A DNA stretch of 64,000 nt from Rhizophagus clarus (lineage: Eukaryota > Glomeromycota > Glomeromycetes > Glomerales > Glomeraceae). Shown one piece after another: positions 20,464-33,111 of the stretch. The notes beneath the pieces are model-generated. The model was not told the DNA's origin, did not search any database, and saw only the letters and a list, made by a program, of their open reading frames with translations. The stretch spans positions 1 to 64,000 of the forward strand of contig BLAL01000169.1 in assembly GCA_015698045.1 (NCBI GenBank), given 5' to 3'. The translations under genes were made by a program, and so were the position numbers. Numbering within the stretch: position 1 is the first letter of the stretch; the number at the start of each line of letters is the position of its first letter.

Positions 20464-20985
20464 CACAGGTCAAATGAAAAAAATCAGATTTTACTCTATT
20501 TAAAATAGCCTTGCCAATTTCAATATAGGACATGCCAAATTTTGCTTATTTTAGTATAGCCATCTCTATTTCTGCCGATTTTTGTTATATTCCGATTTAA
20601 AAATCAGAAATGCCAAATTTAGTGGCCGATTTTTACACAGGTCAAATGAAAAAAAAATCAGATTTTACTCTATTTAAAATAGCCTTGCCAATTTCAATAT
20701 AGGACATGCCGAATTTTGCTTATTTTAGTATAGCCATCTCTATTTTTGCCAATTTTTGTTATATTCCGATTTAAAAATCAGAAATGCCGAATTTAGTGGC
20801 CGATTTTTACACAGGTCAAATGAAAAAAAAATCGGATTTTACTCTATTTAAAATAGCCTTGCTAATTTCAATATAGGATATGCCGAATTTTGCTTATTGC
20901 CGATTTTTGTTATATTCTGATTTAACAGTCGAAAAAACTGATTTTAGCGGCTGATTTTTACCTTTTATGACAATTGGCAAAAATT
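20464..20985. repeat. Subterminal direct repeats, three ~173-bp units
   Basis: Each unit begins with the terminal word CACAGGTCAAATGAAAA and includes AAATAGCCTTG and GATTTAAAAATCAGAAATGCC. Units start at 20464, 20636 and 20810; the third is shortened. Because the terminal sequence itself is repeated, internal copies could act as alternative ends. Confidence 0.85.
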
Positions 20986-21472
20986 TTGCTAAGGCGTGCT
21001 TTGAACATGCTGGATATTTATAAATTAAAATTAAAAGTCAAAATTATTTGAACTTCAAAATTTATTGCTGAATAAAAGGAATTTATTATACAAATTAATA
21101 ATTTTACTGAACTGAAATTTTTTAGAAAGTAATTTATTGATCAGCATTTTTATAGTAAAGAAACAAACAATCTTAACAGAAACCTTAGATTTTTAAACAG
21201 CCTTTTTTTATATTTTCTGCAATATAAATTTAATTAACATTATCATCATATCAATTTGGCATTCAAGATAATATTCAAAAAATGTCCGTTAACTCTTTAT
21301 TAGGAATGTAAAAAATTGAAAAATATTTCATACAACAAAAAAGAAAGTTCATCCTGCCACCACGGCCCAGATAAACTTTCAAAATTCACCACTGCTACCA
21401 GCAACCCATAGTAAATTTCGTAAGAGAAAAAAAAAAAATTAAACTAATTTTTCTAAAAAAAAAAAAAATTAA

Positions 21473-22021
21473 CTATTTATAAATCAAAAAATTTACAATC
21501 TCTTCCAGAGAACGAAATTCTTTGTTAAATGGCATGACCTCCGGTTCATTTTTACATTTGCTGATATTATGTCTGGGCTTCCAACACCGTAAACAATAAT
21601 TACCCCATCGATACTGCGATTTTAAATTGGGGCAATTTTTTACAGAATGGCCAAAATACTTACAAATTTTACAGGCCTCTTTATATTGATTGTATGGGAT
21701 TATCCAATTGTTATTTGTAGCGGATATTAACACATCCTTTGAAGAATATAAAATTCTTGGCGATACCGATGAAGAAGATGTTGACAGCGAGAGGTAGGGA
21801 ATAATTTTTGTTACGTTACTCAGAGCTAACATTGATACATTGTGGAGTTGTTTTAGCTCTCCGTAAGAAATCCCTGCTCTATTACAATTAATAAGTTCAA
21901 AATTTTCAACATCACTATCTTTATCTTTATCTTTATCTTTATCTTTATCAATAACCGTAATCATTATATGCTCGTTAATCGGTATACTGAAAGCTGTGAG
22001 TGTACTTCTTTGGTATGCCAA
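21473..22021 (-). CDS. Protein with two CCHC zinc knuckles, within the transposon
   Basis: A 182-codon frame starting at TTG; the first ATG in frame is about 20 codons in (HIMITV). After a DK repeat (five copies) and a Ser-rich stretch come two knuckles, CKICKYFGHSVKNC and CLRCWKPRHNISKC, both C-x2-C-x4-H-x4-C. Such knuckles bind single-stranded nucleic acid. Its position inside the element suggests an accessory protein, or a captured gag fragment. Intact apart from the uncertain start. Confidence 0.5.
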   Translation of the reverse strand: MAYQRSTLTAFSIPINEHIMITVIDKDKDKDKDKDSDVENFELINCNRAGISYGELKQLHNVSMLALSNVTKIIPYLSLSTSSSSVSPRILYSSKDVLISATNNNWIIPYNQYKEACKICKYFGHSVKNCPNLKSQYRWGNYCLRCWKPRHNISKCKNEPEVMPFNKEFRSLEEIVNFLIYK

Positions 22022-22955
22022 AGGTCTTTTGTTGTTATTTAGAATAGGGACGTGAACGTGTACTCCTTTGAAATCTTTTGTTATTATTTATAATAGGGGA
22101 CGTGAGCAGATATTGTATGTCTAGGGGACGAAAAACAAAAAAGAAATAAAATATAAAAACTTTACGCAAGAAAATGAAGTAATGATGATTTATAAAATTA
22201 CATGATAATAAAGTGTTATTTTATGAGAGAAACTAAGGCCCTCTATATATAAATTCATATTTTTTTTCTCACGAGAAAATATAACATACGAGAAAATTTT
22301 TTACACCCTGTAATGCTACCTAATATAAACAATATACATGATGGATAAGCCCATTCATAAGCGGTGGTTACCTGCCAATATGCCAGATATAGTAACAATA
22401 CAGCCACTTTAGCATGAAAGAAAAGTTCCAAAAAAATAACGTATTTGATCTACAACTGATCTACCAGATTTATTCTTGTTAATTTTTTCTTTAATAATTG
22501 TTTTATACTTTATGTAATATTTAATATCAAAAATTATTACACAATTAGAATTATTAATCACAGAGTATGGTGCTTGTATTGTAATGCCGTAATAACACTA
22601 TTTCAATCATATAAGAAAAACCGATTTGCAATACGACTTTACTAGCTTAAAATAAGATCTCTAGGTATCTGAATTATTCAGATGTGGTTAGAATTAATTA
22701 CGGTATATGTAACCTTTATCGTTATTCTTGTGCCAAAAAAATGATAGTTATAATTTAATCAAATACAAATGCTAAAATTGAAATTTGCCATTCCAATTTT
22801 ACATATAATTCATTTTATATTATATAAAGTTTTTAAAACGAAATTTTTTTATTTAAAGGAATCACAGCCATATATTCTTTTATCTTTCTCGTTCCAATTT
22901 TAAAATTACATCTTATAAATTTTCCTAATATATGATGTATCGGTATAATACTATC
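22022..22955. other. Gene-free AT-rich stretch inside the transposon
   Basis: No ORF or repeat of note until the C-terminal tail of the transposase frame, which is open from about 22955 down to 22853 beyond the TGA at 22956-22958. Confidence 0.5.
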
Positions 22956-25900
22956 TCATCTCATATCATAAAACTCATCTGTCCATAATTCTACATTACA
23001 TGATTTTATGTTGTCATCTACTTGACAAAAATATCTTGTCCTGTGATCTTGAACAGGCCTGTACCATTTAACTAATGCTAATGTATGAGTTAATGATCGT
23101 GAATTTTTTAAATAAATAGTATGTTCAAAATAAAATTGAACTTGACCAGGGTATATATCGATTGATCCATCTTCTTGTACAAATCGAGCTAATATATACG
23201 AAGATTTTTCATGGTGAGCTGCCTGAACAGAACCATTGATGTCCGCCCCGATTCTTAGTCTACCGTATTGTATAATTTTATAGTTTACAACAATATCGTT
23301 ATTTGGAACCGTTATAGAATAAATAGGGACGAAATTTTCTTCATACAAACTATCATAAAATTCTACTAGTAGGTCCAAGATGTAGTTTGGGAGACAAGTT
23401 TCTTTGCATGGTTTCATTAACAACCCGGGAAAACGTTCTGTTCCATAAGCCGATTTATCCTCAATAAGCGAAAGCCTCAGAAAATTTTGATACTCATCGC
23501 TTGTAAAGTCATCAAGTGCAGCAAGGCTGCCAGCAGATTTTCTAGGTTTTATAATGTCCAAAGTGGTATTTAAAATATTATCATCGCAATTCATGAGAAA
23601 ATAGTCGAGGAAGGAATTTTCAATCATGATTTTTATTAATTCAGTTTCAATGTTACGCTTGCTATTTTTATACGATCCTAAATAAATTGGTCGAATTATT
23701 ATTATAATTTAAGATAATGTGATTTCAAATCAGTAAAATTAAATACATACCAAGAATTCCGTTCATTCTTTCGAAGCTAAAACACCAAAATGAGGATAAA
23801 GGTCCATAATCAAAAGCGCATTCACATATGTGAAGACATAAATGAAGGTTTGGGCTTATTTTTTCTTGTCCGTATTTTTTTCGATTAATTTGTTCATCTC
23901 AAGTAACTTTGTAAACGTCTCATCTAATTCACTTTTTTGTAGTACACGACTTGTTAGAACCTTGCAAGCGCACACAAAATAAGCAAGGATTTTTTGATCG
24001 ATCTCTCTCAAGAAGCTCCATGTGATAGGTATAGCAAAAATTAGAATAAACGTTTTCCACATATCCGCCGTAAAATTTGAAAAACCATCACCAGTTGCTA
24101 TTCTAACGAGACGACGACCAAGGTCACTTGGAAACTTTATCATGTCAGCTCGCTCTTGCATTATTTTGAGTTTTTCGTCATTTAATATACCTTCACCGAT
24201 CCAGAGCTTCATTACAATCCACTTCGCTACCCCAAGAAAAAGACAGTGCATGGGATCAACTACACAAAAGCACACAGGATTAAAATAAGGCAATTGGTAT
24301 ATCTCCGACCAACGAACATGATACCAGGAGATATGGGCTTTCTGCGACTCTTCAGTTGCGCATTTCTTCCATTCACTTGCTTTTTCTCTTATTACATCAA
24401 TATCTCTCTCAACAAATCAGTCGTCAATGTCTTCAAACCCCCCAAAATTGGGTTGATTGTTTACCAAGTTTGCAGATTTATAACATCGATAACATGCGAT
24501 GCGAGCTGATATAAATCCACATAATTTTTGGGTAGCAGGAACGTCACTGGCACAACCTATGATCACGCCACGGATAAAACGACTGTTGTTGTTTTCGTAG
24601 GTTTGTATATGATATCCTTCCCATAACCGATTTAGCTGACTTATAATTGGATATAAGTAATTGTTTATTTCATGTAGCTTTGGCTCTTTAAGACCGGGTA
24701 TAACTGCTAATGTGAGAATGTTGTGGGGTTTGAAGCGTTCGCTTCAGGGTAAATTACATATAACAGCATAAACAACACCAACAGAATATTGCGAATTTAT
24801 AAATGGCTGGAACCAATCCAAATTTAGCATTAATCCAATATGAGTATCGGCAGATTCTTTTGTAAAAAATGGTTCTTCACTATCATCTGTAAAATTTTTC
24901 CAAACATCACCATCATAGATATCGAATAAGGTTTCAGTTTCGTTTTGTCTTTCTGCCCACTTTTGACATGTGATCTCAAAATTTTTGCGACCGAAAAATA
25001 GGGTTAGTTGGTGTCTAATGTTAATTAACGGAAATGTCATTATCAGACGGTAAATTGGATTATTACCATTATCTCTATTACTATCTATTTTTCTGACTAG
25101 AGGGTTATTACATTTTTGTCGAAATCTTTCCTTGCTATGATTTGGATAGTTTATAAAATTACACGTTAGGATTTCTGTCTTGTTTAATATTTCTTTTATG
25201 TCATGCAATTTGTGGCATTTATTGCATGCAGCGTATTTAATAATATTCGTTGATATTCCCAATATTTTTTGGCTACGTATAGAGAGGAAGGAAAAGCTGA
25301 AAATTTATTTTCATCGATCATTATAAGAAAAAATCTTATAAATTTAAACAAAGAATCTATTGCAACATTGGAAAGTTTATATCGTTGTTGATATTGTAAT
25401 ATCCATAAGATAATCCAGACATAATTATCATTGACGATATTGGGAAGTTTTGGTTCACCATCGTCAAAATCTTTTGACGCAAAATTGACTTCTTCCTCAT
25501 CATCATCATCAAAGTCTTCAGAATCTCCATATTCTTCATCGTCTTCAGAGCCTCCAGAAACTCCATCTTCGTTATCATCGTCATAACTTTCAGAATCTCT
25601 ATTTTCGTCGTCATAGTCTTCAGAATCTCTATCTTGATCATTATTCATATCTCTTTCGTTATCCGGTATTAAATTTTCAAGAATCAAATTAGATAATTTT
25701 CCTTTTTTTAACGACTTGTATTTTGCCAATTCATGTATATCGGGTAATGGCTCACACTCCATTGCTTTATTATCGACAGTATCAGATTGCTTTGCATTAG
25801 AAGGGATCATCTCGAGCAACGGCTCATACTCCATTGCATAATTATCGTCAACATTTGGCCTAACATTAGAAGGCCCAGCTTCTTGATCGTCACTAAAATA

Positions 25901-26067
25901 TTATTCGCATATGATTTATTATATTTTAACTTATGCGAAGCTTTCGTTCTTGGATCCACCAACTTTCCATTATATTCTTTACAGAAGCAGTGTACTTTAG
26001 TTCTTGTTCTTGTAGTCAAGTCAGTTATGCTTCTATCGGATTTGGCAATAGCTTGAGAGTTGGACAT
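22853..26067 (-). pseudogene. Plavaka/KDZ-like DDE transposase gene, decayed
   Basis: Pieces of one protein lie in order. Exon 1 starts at ATG 26067 (with CFCKEYNGKLVDPRT). A short intron ends in TTTTAG near 25900, and an acidic region follows (25800-25430). The pair ACNKCHKLHD (a CxxC) comes after a frameshift at a T6 run near 25265-25270. A domain with GLMLNLDWFQPF, the segment VDPMHCLFLGVAKW (24270-24230) and a DLYPHFGVL segment precede the C-terminal part ending near KWYRPV. The D-P-M-H-x-L-F-L-G signature is that of fungal Plavaka/CACTA transposases. In-frame TGA codons at 24417-24419 and 22956-22958, TAA near 23855, and frameshifts show that this copy is dead. Confidence 0.75.
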
Positions 26068-26858
26068 TTTTTTTTTTAATTTAGGAAAATTTAGTTAAAT
26101 ACATTACAACCAATCAAATTATAACACAATTACATGCATATCGGCTAATTGTTAAAATTGGGTATAATGATTTTGATCAATGTTACACAATTTTAGTTAG
26201 TAAAAAAAAAACTTAGCAAACGCACCCTAAAAAAAAAAATTTTCGGTCACCGTAATATATTATTTCAGGCGAAGTAGGGTAATTTTCATGTTCACAACGT
26301 CTTTGCTGCTTAGAGTTCGACATTGAAGTAACAACTAACAAAATCTTTTTACGCGTTAAAAAAATAAGTTTGTACGGCAGATATACAATTAAAAAGATCT
26401 ACTAATTAACTCGCGATTAAAAGCGAATTAAAAGCGAATTAAAAGCGAATTAAAAGCGGATTAATATTTAATTATGCAAAATTGTAACACAGATTTTATT
26501 GCCATTGAAAAATTTTTCTGAAAATCACAATTGTATAGAATTAAATATTACATTACATTCAGTAATTCAAAAAATTATTATACGTACAAAGCGCACATTA
26601 TCCATAAAAATCATTAACGCAGCCCATCAATTCATACGCGCTTTATATGCAAGAATAGCACTATTAAGAAAAATGCATAAATTTGCAAAGAATTAAGAGT
26701 ATGTACGCTGTACGTATCCAATTTACATACATCACGGATTACAAGGAATAAAAGGACAATTTATCATTAATTGATTATGTAGTTATATTTGCGAAATATA
26801 TTTAAATACCCATTCTAAAACTTTCTTACCATTCTAACAACATTTTTATTAAAAAAAA
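26068..26858. other. Intergenic, AT-rich, with a short AAAGCGAATT repeat
   Basis: AAAGCGAATT is repeated three to four times near 26416-26460. It separates the divergent transposase and SANT genes. No gene is supported. Confidence 0.5.
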
Positions 26859-27540
26859 ATGGCAAATAATCAAGTAATCCAAGTACTAAATCCGCATGAA
26901 CCAGTTGCAGAGTGGCCTGATGATATTGCGTTAACATTGATCGAACAAAGACGAAGACACCATCAGCTGTTCAAAGATAATACTAACCATTCAGACCTTT
27001 GGACTCGAATTGCTAATTATATCCGTCATCACCATCAATATGAAATATCGGCTAGACAGTGCCAAGTGAAATGGTACTCTCTAAAACGTGGCTACGAAAA
27101 TTTAAAAAGGCTGCTAAGTAGAGATCCGGATGCTGATGGATATGAATTAAGAAGTCCAAATTGGCACGATCGTAAATTTTATGATAAACTTAGTGACGAA
27201 TTTTGGCTTCGAAGTGGTGACTATATTTATATTTAATTAAATTTTTATAAAATTAGTTATTCATTTATTTTTAGATCGTTTTAGGTATGCTTATAGAAGA
27301 TATAGAAGAAATAGGCGTAGTAGACGGAGTAATAGACGAGGTAGATCTCGATCTCGTCATCATAGACAAGATAGTTCCCGTTCTATTTCAAGAAATCATC
27401 GTAGACGATCATATTCTCGATCTTGATCTCATTCAAGAGATCATTATAGGTGACGATCACATTCTCGCTCTCGTTCTCGTTCGAGAGATTATCATAGACG
27501 TCGTAGACGATATCGCTCTCTTTCAAGAAATAATCGTTAA
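26859..27540 (+). pseudogene. SANT/MADF-like DNA-binding protein spliced to an RS domain
   Basis: Exon 1 (26859-27216) encodes a trihelix/SANT-like domain with WPDDIALTLIEQRR, LWTRIANYIR and CQVKWYSLKRGYENL, the tryptophan-spaced helices of Myb/MADF folds. A 58-bp intron, GTGACT to TTTTTAG, spans 27217-27274. Exon 2 (27275-27540) encodes an RS-rich domain. With these splice sites the phase is right (1+2 bases) and the product would be about 207 residues. Two TGA codons at 27424-27426 and 27451-27453 sit where the RS repeat calls for Arg. Probably a transposon accessory protein that binds the subterminal repeats. Confidence 0.6.
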
Positions 27541-28780
27541 ATTTATTTTTTTTTATTAATTATTATTTTTATCTTATTTTTCTTTTTTTTTGCAAGATTT
27601 CACACATATAAAATAATTCTATTATAATAAAAATATAATATATTTTATCAAATTTAATTTTCAAATTTCGTGATAATTGATAACGTTGGGATATTAACCA
27701 TTTTTTTGGGATGCGAATTGGTACTGATATCCACGTCGTGCATCCTGAGAGCTATATTCAAAAAAAAAATTTGTTGCGATCAAGTACCAAATTAGTAATA
27801 AAAAAGTAAAGATATTAAAATATGATGCTTTATTTATTCGCTCGAATAAAATTGAATAAAAATTGGTTAAAAGAAATTTAAATTTATTTATTTTCTATAT
27901 TTTTGCCATCTATTAATTTCATTATCTAATTTTTTTCCTACGTCTATTATTTGTTTTAATTTTTGTTGATATAAATCAACAGCAAGTGATTTTTGTCGTT
28001 TTAGACGTGTAATTTCTAAAATAAATGTTAATAATAGTAAATTAAGAATAAAATTAAGTAATTTATTGAAATTTATACCTTTATTTTTATTTTCAACTGT
28101 TTTATCGATCTAAACCAATTTTTTGAATTAGAAACTAGATATACAACCGAATACAATAATCCATAACAAAGCCTTTATAAAAAAACCCTCCAAAAAAAGT
28201 AAAAATAAAAACAATATATAAGAAAGAAAAATTATAAAAAATTATCTATCTAAAAAGATCTGAAAAACTACAGGCAGACCAAGTAACCACTCTAGGCGGT
28301 TCGAGTGTCCACTCACCTTTTTTCTTTTTGAAAAGGATTTATTTTTTCGCTCCTGTAATTTATTTTCACTTCTTTTATGAACCATTTTGATAAAATAAGA
28401 AAAATTGTTTTTTTTTTTTCACAAGAAACATTGAAGGATTACATCCTAAATCCTAATATAACACTCAACATGTGCGCCACTTCCTTTTTATGATAATACC
28501 ACCACCAAAGTTATATCTAGCAAAAAATTAGGGTTAGGGTATAGATCAGCGTATATGATTTAATACGTTGGGCGCAGTTTGTTATTATCACGTGAATAGA
28601 GATGCTAGAGATACATAATTGCAAGGACGCGCCAGAATGCCTAATTTGAAATTTTCCCGTGAGAATATGGTATATTTGTGTATGTTCCCCACGCTTTCTT
28701 TCTTTTTCCCACACTTTCTTTCGCTTTCTTTCTTTCCCCACGTTTTCTTTTCTTCACGTTTAGTATGATGTAATAAATTT
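27541..28780. other. Gene-free AT-rich stretch inside the transposon
   Basis: Mostly AT-rich with T- and A-runs. A CT-rich block near 28690-28755 (CTTTCTTTCTTTTTCCC) is low complexity. I see no gene, tRNA or clear repeat. Confidence 0.45.
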
Positions 28781-28799
28781 TTGTTGTTGCTTTTCATTA

Positions 28800-29210
28800 A
28801 ATATTCGACGATATTTATATCGCTTTTCGTTTATATCACAACAGCTTTGACAATATCTTTATCGCTTTTCGTTCACATCACAAACAACTTTTTTATTGTT
28901 TTTTCGTTCACATCACAAACAGCTTCGACAACATTTTTTATCGCTCTTTCGTTCACATCACAAATAACTTTGACAATATTTTTTTATTGCTTTTTCGTTC
29001 ACATCACAAACAGCTTCGAAATATTTTTTATCGCTTTTTCGTCACGTCACAAACAGCTTCGACAATATATTTTATCGCTTTTTCGTTCACATTACATCAC
29101 ATACAACTTGAACTTCGACAATATTTTTTATCATTTTTTCGTTCACATCACATACAACTTCGACAGTATTTATCGCTTTTCGTTCACATCACTTTTCGGA
29201 AAAACTTACT
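28800..29210 (+). repeat. Tandem ~45-60-bp repeat
   Basis: About eight units built from TCGACAATATTTTTTATCGC, TTTTTCGTTCACATCACA and AACAGCTT. The unit length drifts, so the ORFs across it change frame. I treat them as repeat by-products. Confidence 0.8.
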
Positions 29211-29432
29211 TCCGTAAGTATAATTTTGAATATGATATCATTTATTAATATATATAGATTAATGATATATTTTAATTAATTGATTATTGATTGGTTGATA
29301 GCGATATAGTATAATTAATTAATATTTTTATTGTTCATTTTAATTAGGTGATTAACGAGGCTAATAATCAGATGATTCCAAATATGTATATGAGAGACTT
29401 TTATCTCTTGTTCGATCTTTAATAATACCATA

Positions 29433-31904
29433 ATGAAAAAATACAAATCTTTAAATTTAAACCTGATCTCTCGGGATGTCTCTGTTTCTCATCATAATAG
29501 ATCTCAACAAGAATCAGATTCCCATTCCCATCGTCGTCAATGTCCTTATCATCGTTCCCAATCAAGACATTTGCATAATCGTTTCCAATCAAAACATTCG
29601 CATCATCGTTCCCAATCCCGACGTCCTTATCATCGTTCCCAATCTCGACATTCATATCATTGTTCCCAATCCCGACGTTCGCATCATCGTTCCCAATCTT
29701 GACGTTCGCATAATTGTTCCCAATCTCGACATTCATATCATTGTTCCCAATCCTGACGTTCGCATCATCGTTCCCAATCTCGACGTTCGCATAATTGTTC
29801 CCAATCTCGACATTCGCATCATCGTTCCCAATCCTGACGTTCGTATCATCATTCCCGATCTCGACATTCGCATAATCGTTCCCAATCTCGACGTTTGCAT
29901 AATCGTTCCCAATCTCGACGTTCGCATAATCGTTCCCAATCTCGACGTTCTCATAATCATTCCCAATCCCATTCTCGTTCTCATTCCCCTGGATACCGTC
30001 CTCGATCTCGCAATTCTCATCATCGATCCCACTATGTTCCTAATGATCAAATGATAATCCTCTCTTCTTCGGATTCATCCCCACAAAACAGAGGGAGATC
30101 ATTAACGAAAAGTAATATTATTTTAAATTAGTGGTAATTATATTTCATATGACTTATACTGATTTAATATTAAAAATTATAGGAACATCATCTCATATGT
30201 CTTCAACATTAAGTTCAACTGCTCCAGACCTAAATAGCGGTATTGCTACTCTCACACGCTTATTCTGGTTTAAATGTAAAAATTTTCATGCTAAAATGAT
30301 TTATATTAATTACTGACTTTTAATAGGTGATGCTAAAAGTAAGGAAATCCAGGATTTGAAAGGTGCAATCTCAAATCTCACGCAACGTTTAGAAAATCTA
30401 TCTAAGGGTACCAACTCTAATAAAATGTTGTCGCCTGTTTTTATGAGTAAGGAACAAAAATGTGAATTAGCACCCATGTCAAAAAATTATAAGAAGACAC
30501 TTCACGTAAATATACATCTTTATTAAAAATTTATCTTTATTAAATATAAATTGATATTTGATCATTTTAATGATCTTTTATTAATAGCTAGGATGAAGTG
30601 GTCCATATTTTAAATAATATAAATCCGTCGCTTCAATTCGACGTATCTAAAACTTACAGCAATCAGAAAAAAGCGATGAACAAGAAGCTTTTGCCGGCAG
30701 TAAAATCTGCAATAAACCCTTCCATTCAAGCATATGATGTAGAGATATTAAAAATCATTAAACAATTACATAAATCGCGCTGAGAGATGTGGAAATTGAA
30801 ACAAGAAGGTAGAGCGGAAGAGCACATTAGAAGGCAACATATGAATTCAAGAAGGGAGCAGGTATAAATTTTAATTATTCGAAATAAAACGTACACAATT
30901 AATTGATTTTAATTTACTGTACTTCATTAGAAGATGTCTCGGCACAGGAGAGGATTGCAACATATGATATCGATACGAGATAACCTTTTATATGAATGCC
31001 ATCCTGAGAATTTGACTTGGGAATCCTATATGAAAGATTGCGAGAAGGCGTTAAATACGTCAGATCTTCATTCAGATGAATGGTCATCAGATGATGAAGA
31101 ATTGGCGAAAGAAGAACGTGATAAAAAAATAAGATCAAAACGATTAGCCAGCACCAATTCAATAATAAAAGTATATGATAAAAAGTGGCGATTGTCTAGG
31201 ATATGTAAAGTTGTGAAGTTAATTAATTAATATAACATTTATACATAATAAACTACAAATTTTTATAGATTAAACAAATCTTATCCTGGGCGGAAGAAAT
31301 CGGGATAAGCATCAGAACAGGATTAAGTCGTAAATGTTACCGCTCGGATGATATTGTTGATAATAAAAGTAAGCCCAATGAAGATATGCCAGGCTGGTGG
31401 ATTTTCTCAAGGTGGGTTGCACAAGAATCAGACGAAGATGACGACGATGAGGATGATAATGACGAACTAAATGATGGCGATAACAATGTCGGTAGTGGTG
31501 ATAATGATGGCAATGTTGGTGGTGATAACGATGACGATAACGATGTTGGTGGTGGTAATAAAAATAACGATAACGATGTTGGTGGTGGTAATAAAGATAA
31601 CGATAACGATGTTGGTGGTGGTAATAAAGATAATGATAACGATGCTGGTAGTGGTAACAAAGATAACGATAACGATGCTGGTGGTGGTAATAAAGATAAC
31701 AATATCGATATCGATATCGATATCGAAAAGGATGACAATGGTAATAACAATGATGTTGTTAATGCTAGAAAGAATAGTTTGGATGGACCTTTTTACTTAT
31801 TTGTGCTGGATAGTATTAAGAAAGGAAGTACAATGTCAACTTCATCAAATACTAGCAAGCATTCGTCAAAGACTAGGAAGCGCTCAATATTTTCTTGTCA
31901 TTAG
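29433..31904 (+). pseudogene. Multi-exon accessory gene with RS and DNDVGGGNK repeats
   Basis: The first exon (ATG 29433, open to about 30111 except for three TGA codons) holds a 27-bp tandem repeat encoding SHHRSQSRR-like units. Likely exons follow at about 30190-30270, 30331-30508, 30591-30862, 30931-31207 and 31269-31904, each bounded by GT/AG signals near the frame ends. One TGA at 30781-30783 again falls after an Arg codon, in an Arg-rich stretch. The last exon has a DNDVGGGNK repeat and an IDIDIDIE run and ends in TAG. The exon junctions were not resolved to the base. Second protein of the 12-kb element; function unknown. Confidence 0.5.
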
Positions 31905-32498
31905 GTAATACATTTATACATAAATAATCGTATAATATTAGTAATAATAACAATAATATTAGTAATAATAACAATAATATAGTAATAATAACAATAATAT
32001 AGCAATAATATGTAGTATTGATATGGTAATAATATAGTAGTAATAAATAATAAAAAAATTTATATATAAATAATATATTCTATAATTGTTCATATTAAAC
32101 GTAATTAAAAATCGAAATGAAAATAGAGACTCTGGTTAGTACGAAATAAAAACTGGCATTGGTTATTAGAAATTTGCTTATATCAATAATAAAATTGTTA
32201 TTCCTATTTGAAGATTAATATATGTCGGTGTTAAAATCGTCATTTTTTATTTGAACGATTATTGTATGTCAGTTTTAAAATCGGCATTTTTTTGAGAGAA
32301 ACGGCATTGGTTGTTTGACCGTCGGCAGTCTGATTTTGGATGATTTATGGTAAGAATTGGTACGGAGATTTAAAAATCGGTGTTCCTATTTTTTGCTTTT
32401 CGCGCCATAAAATCGGCGGGAAAAAGCCACAAATCGGACAAATAAAGCAAAATATCGGCAGTCTGATTTTTGACCGATTTTTACTTATTTGACATGTG
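31905..32498. repeat. Right end of the 12-kb element
   Basis: An AATAATA microsatellite (31937-32050) is followed by degenerate subterminal words: ATCGGCA, CGGCATT, GATTTTTGACCGATTTTTAC. They mirror the GCCGATTTTT words of the left end. No gene is supported. Confidence 0.6.
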
Positions 32499-32501
32499 TA
32501 A

Positions 32502-33109
32502 ACCTGATTGTAAAAGAAATTTTGTGTATATATTATTTGCATCGGATGGAAAGCATTCCAAATCTTGATCTTCTTGGCTTACATGAAGATGGAATAATAA
32601 AACGGCACAGGATTTTTGTATTTGCTGAGCATAGAGACTTTCTCCTGACTTTAAGACTGGCCCTATTGCACTATCTAGAGGATAGTGAAATCTTAATGCC
32701 TGAGCTGAGTGATGTGGAAGATGATTGTAAAAATATTAGTCACATAAGTGTGCTGAGAGGCAGGATCTCTAAGATAACAATGGATCATGCCAGAAAAAGG
32801 GGGGCTCATATAGTATTAACAACTTACGGTTATAGCCGGAGAGGAATATCTTTGCCAGATATGACGGCCCTTGTACTTACAACACTACGAAGGAATGGTA
32901 TGAATCAGATATTAGGCCAGATTTTGCGTAGGGGATCTGATCAGAAAATACTTCGCTTGGTTATAGATATAGTTGATACAAAATCATGCCTTTATAGTCA
33001 GTTCTGAAGTCGGGCTAAAGTTTATTCGACAAGATCCTTTCCTATAGAAAAATATAATATTCGATGGGATAATATACCCTTATCAGATATAGATGAAAAT
33101 ATAGAATAA
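32502..33109 (+). pseudogene. SF2 helicase, 3' part
   Basis: After the transposon the helicase frame resumes. It shows a motif IV-like FVFAEHRDF, motif V VLTTYGYSRRGISLPDM near 32815-32865 and motif VI QILGQILRRG near 32908-32937, where the Arg finger sits. A TGA at 33005-33007 interrupts the frame, which stays open for another 33 codons with helicase-like sequence (SRAKVYSTRSF) to TAA 33107-33109. That TAA is two bases from the stop of the converging gene, the tight packing of a viral genome. Confidence 0.7.
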
Positions 33110-33111
33110 AT

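Larger units (their letters stand above)
20464..32498. mobile_element. 12-kb Plavaka/CACTA-like transposon
   Basis: The ends are CACAGGTCAAAT at 20464-20475 and ATTTGACATGTG at 32487-32498 (one mismatch in 12). The flanking triplets are TGA (20461-20463) and TAA (32499-32501), a 3-bp duplication with one change. Three 172-174-bp direct repeats start at 20464, 20636 and 20810, and the right end has degenerate CGATTTTT/AATCGGC words, typical of CACTA subterminal regions. It carries a minus-strand transposase gene, two plus-strand multi-exon genes rich in RS and acidic repeats, and a zinc-knuckle ORF. All of them have stops or frameshifts, so this copy is probably inactive. It splits the SF2 helicase gene. 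Confidence 0.8.

Noticed and set aside
28281-28330. GGCGGTTCGAGTGTCCAC followed by a T-run, resembling a tRNA B box and Pol III terminator
   Set aside because: No matching A box, and no cloverleaf could be drawn from the flanking bases.
28781-29248. 155-residue hydrophobic ORF that looks like a membrane protein
   Set aside because: It follows a drifting tandem repeat and is not kept in frame between units.
29476-30054. 192-residue IIVPNLDVRIIVPN ORF on the plus strand
   Set aside because: The RS-coding frame of the same 27-bp repeat connects to conserved downstream exons; this frame is open only because of the repeat.
31337-31750. Minus-strand Leu/Ser-rich ORF
   Set aside because: Antisense of the DNDVGGGNK repeat exon.
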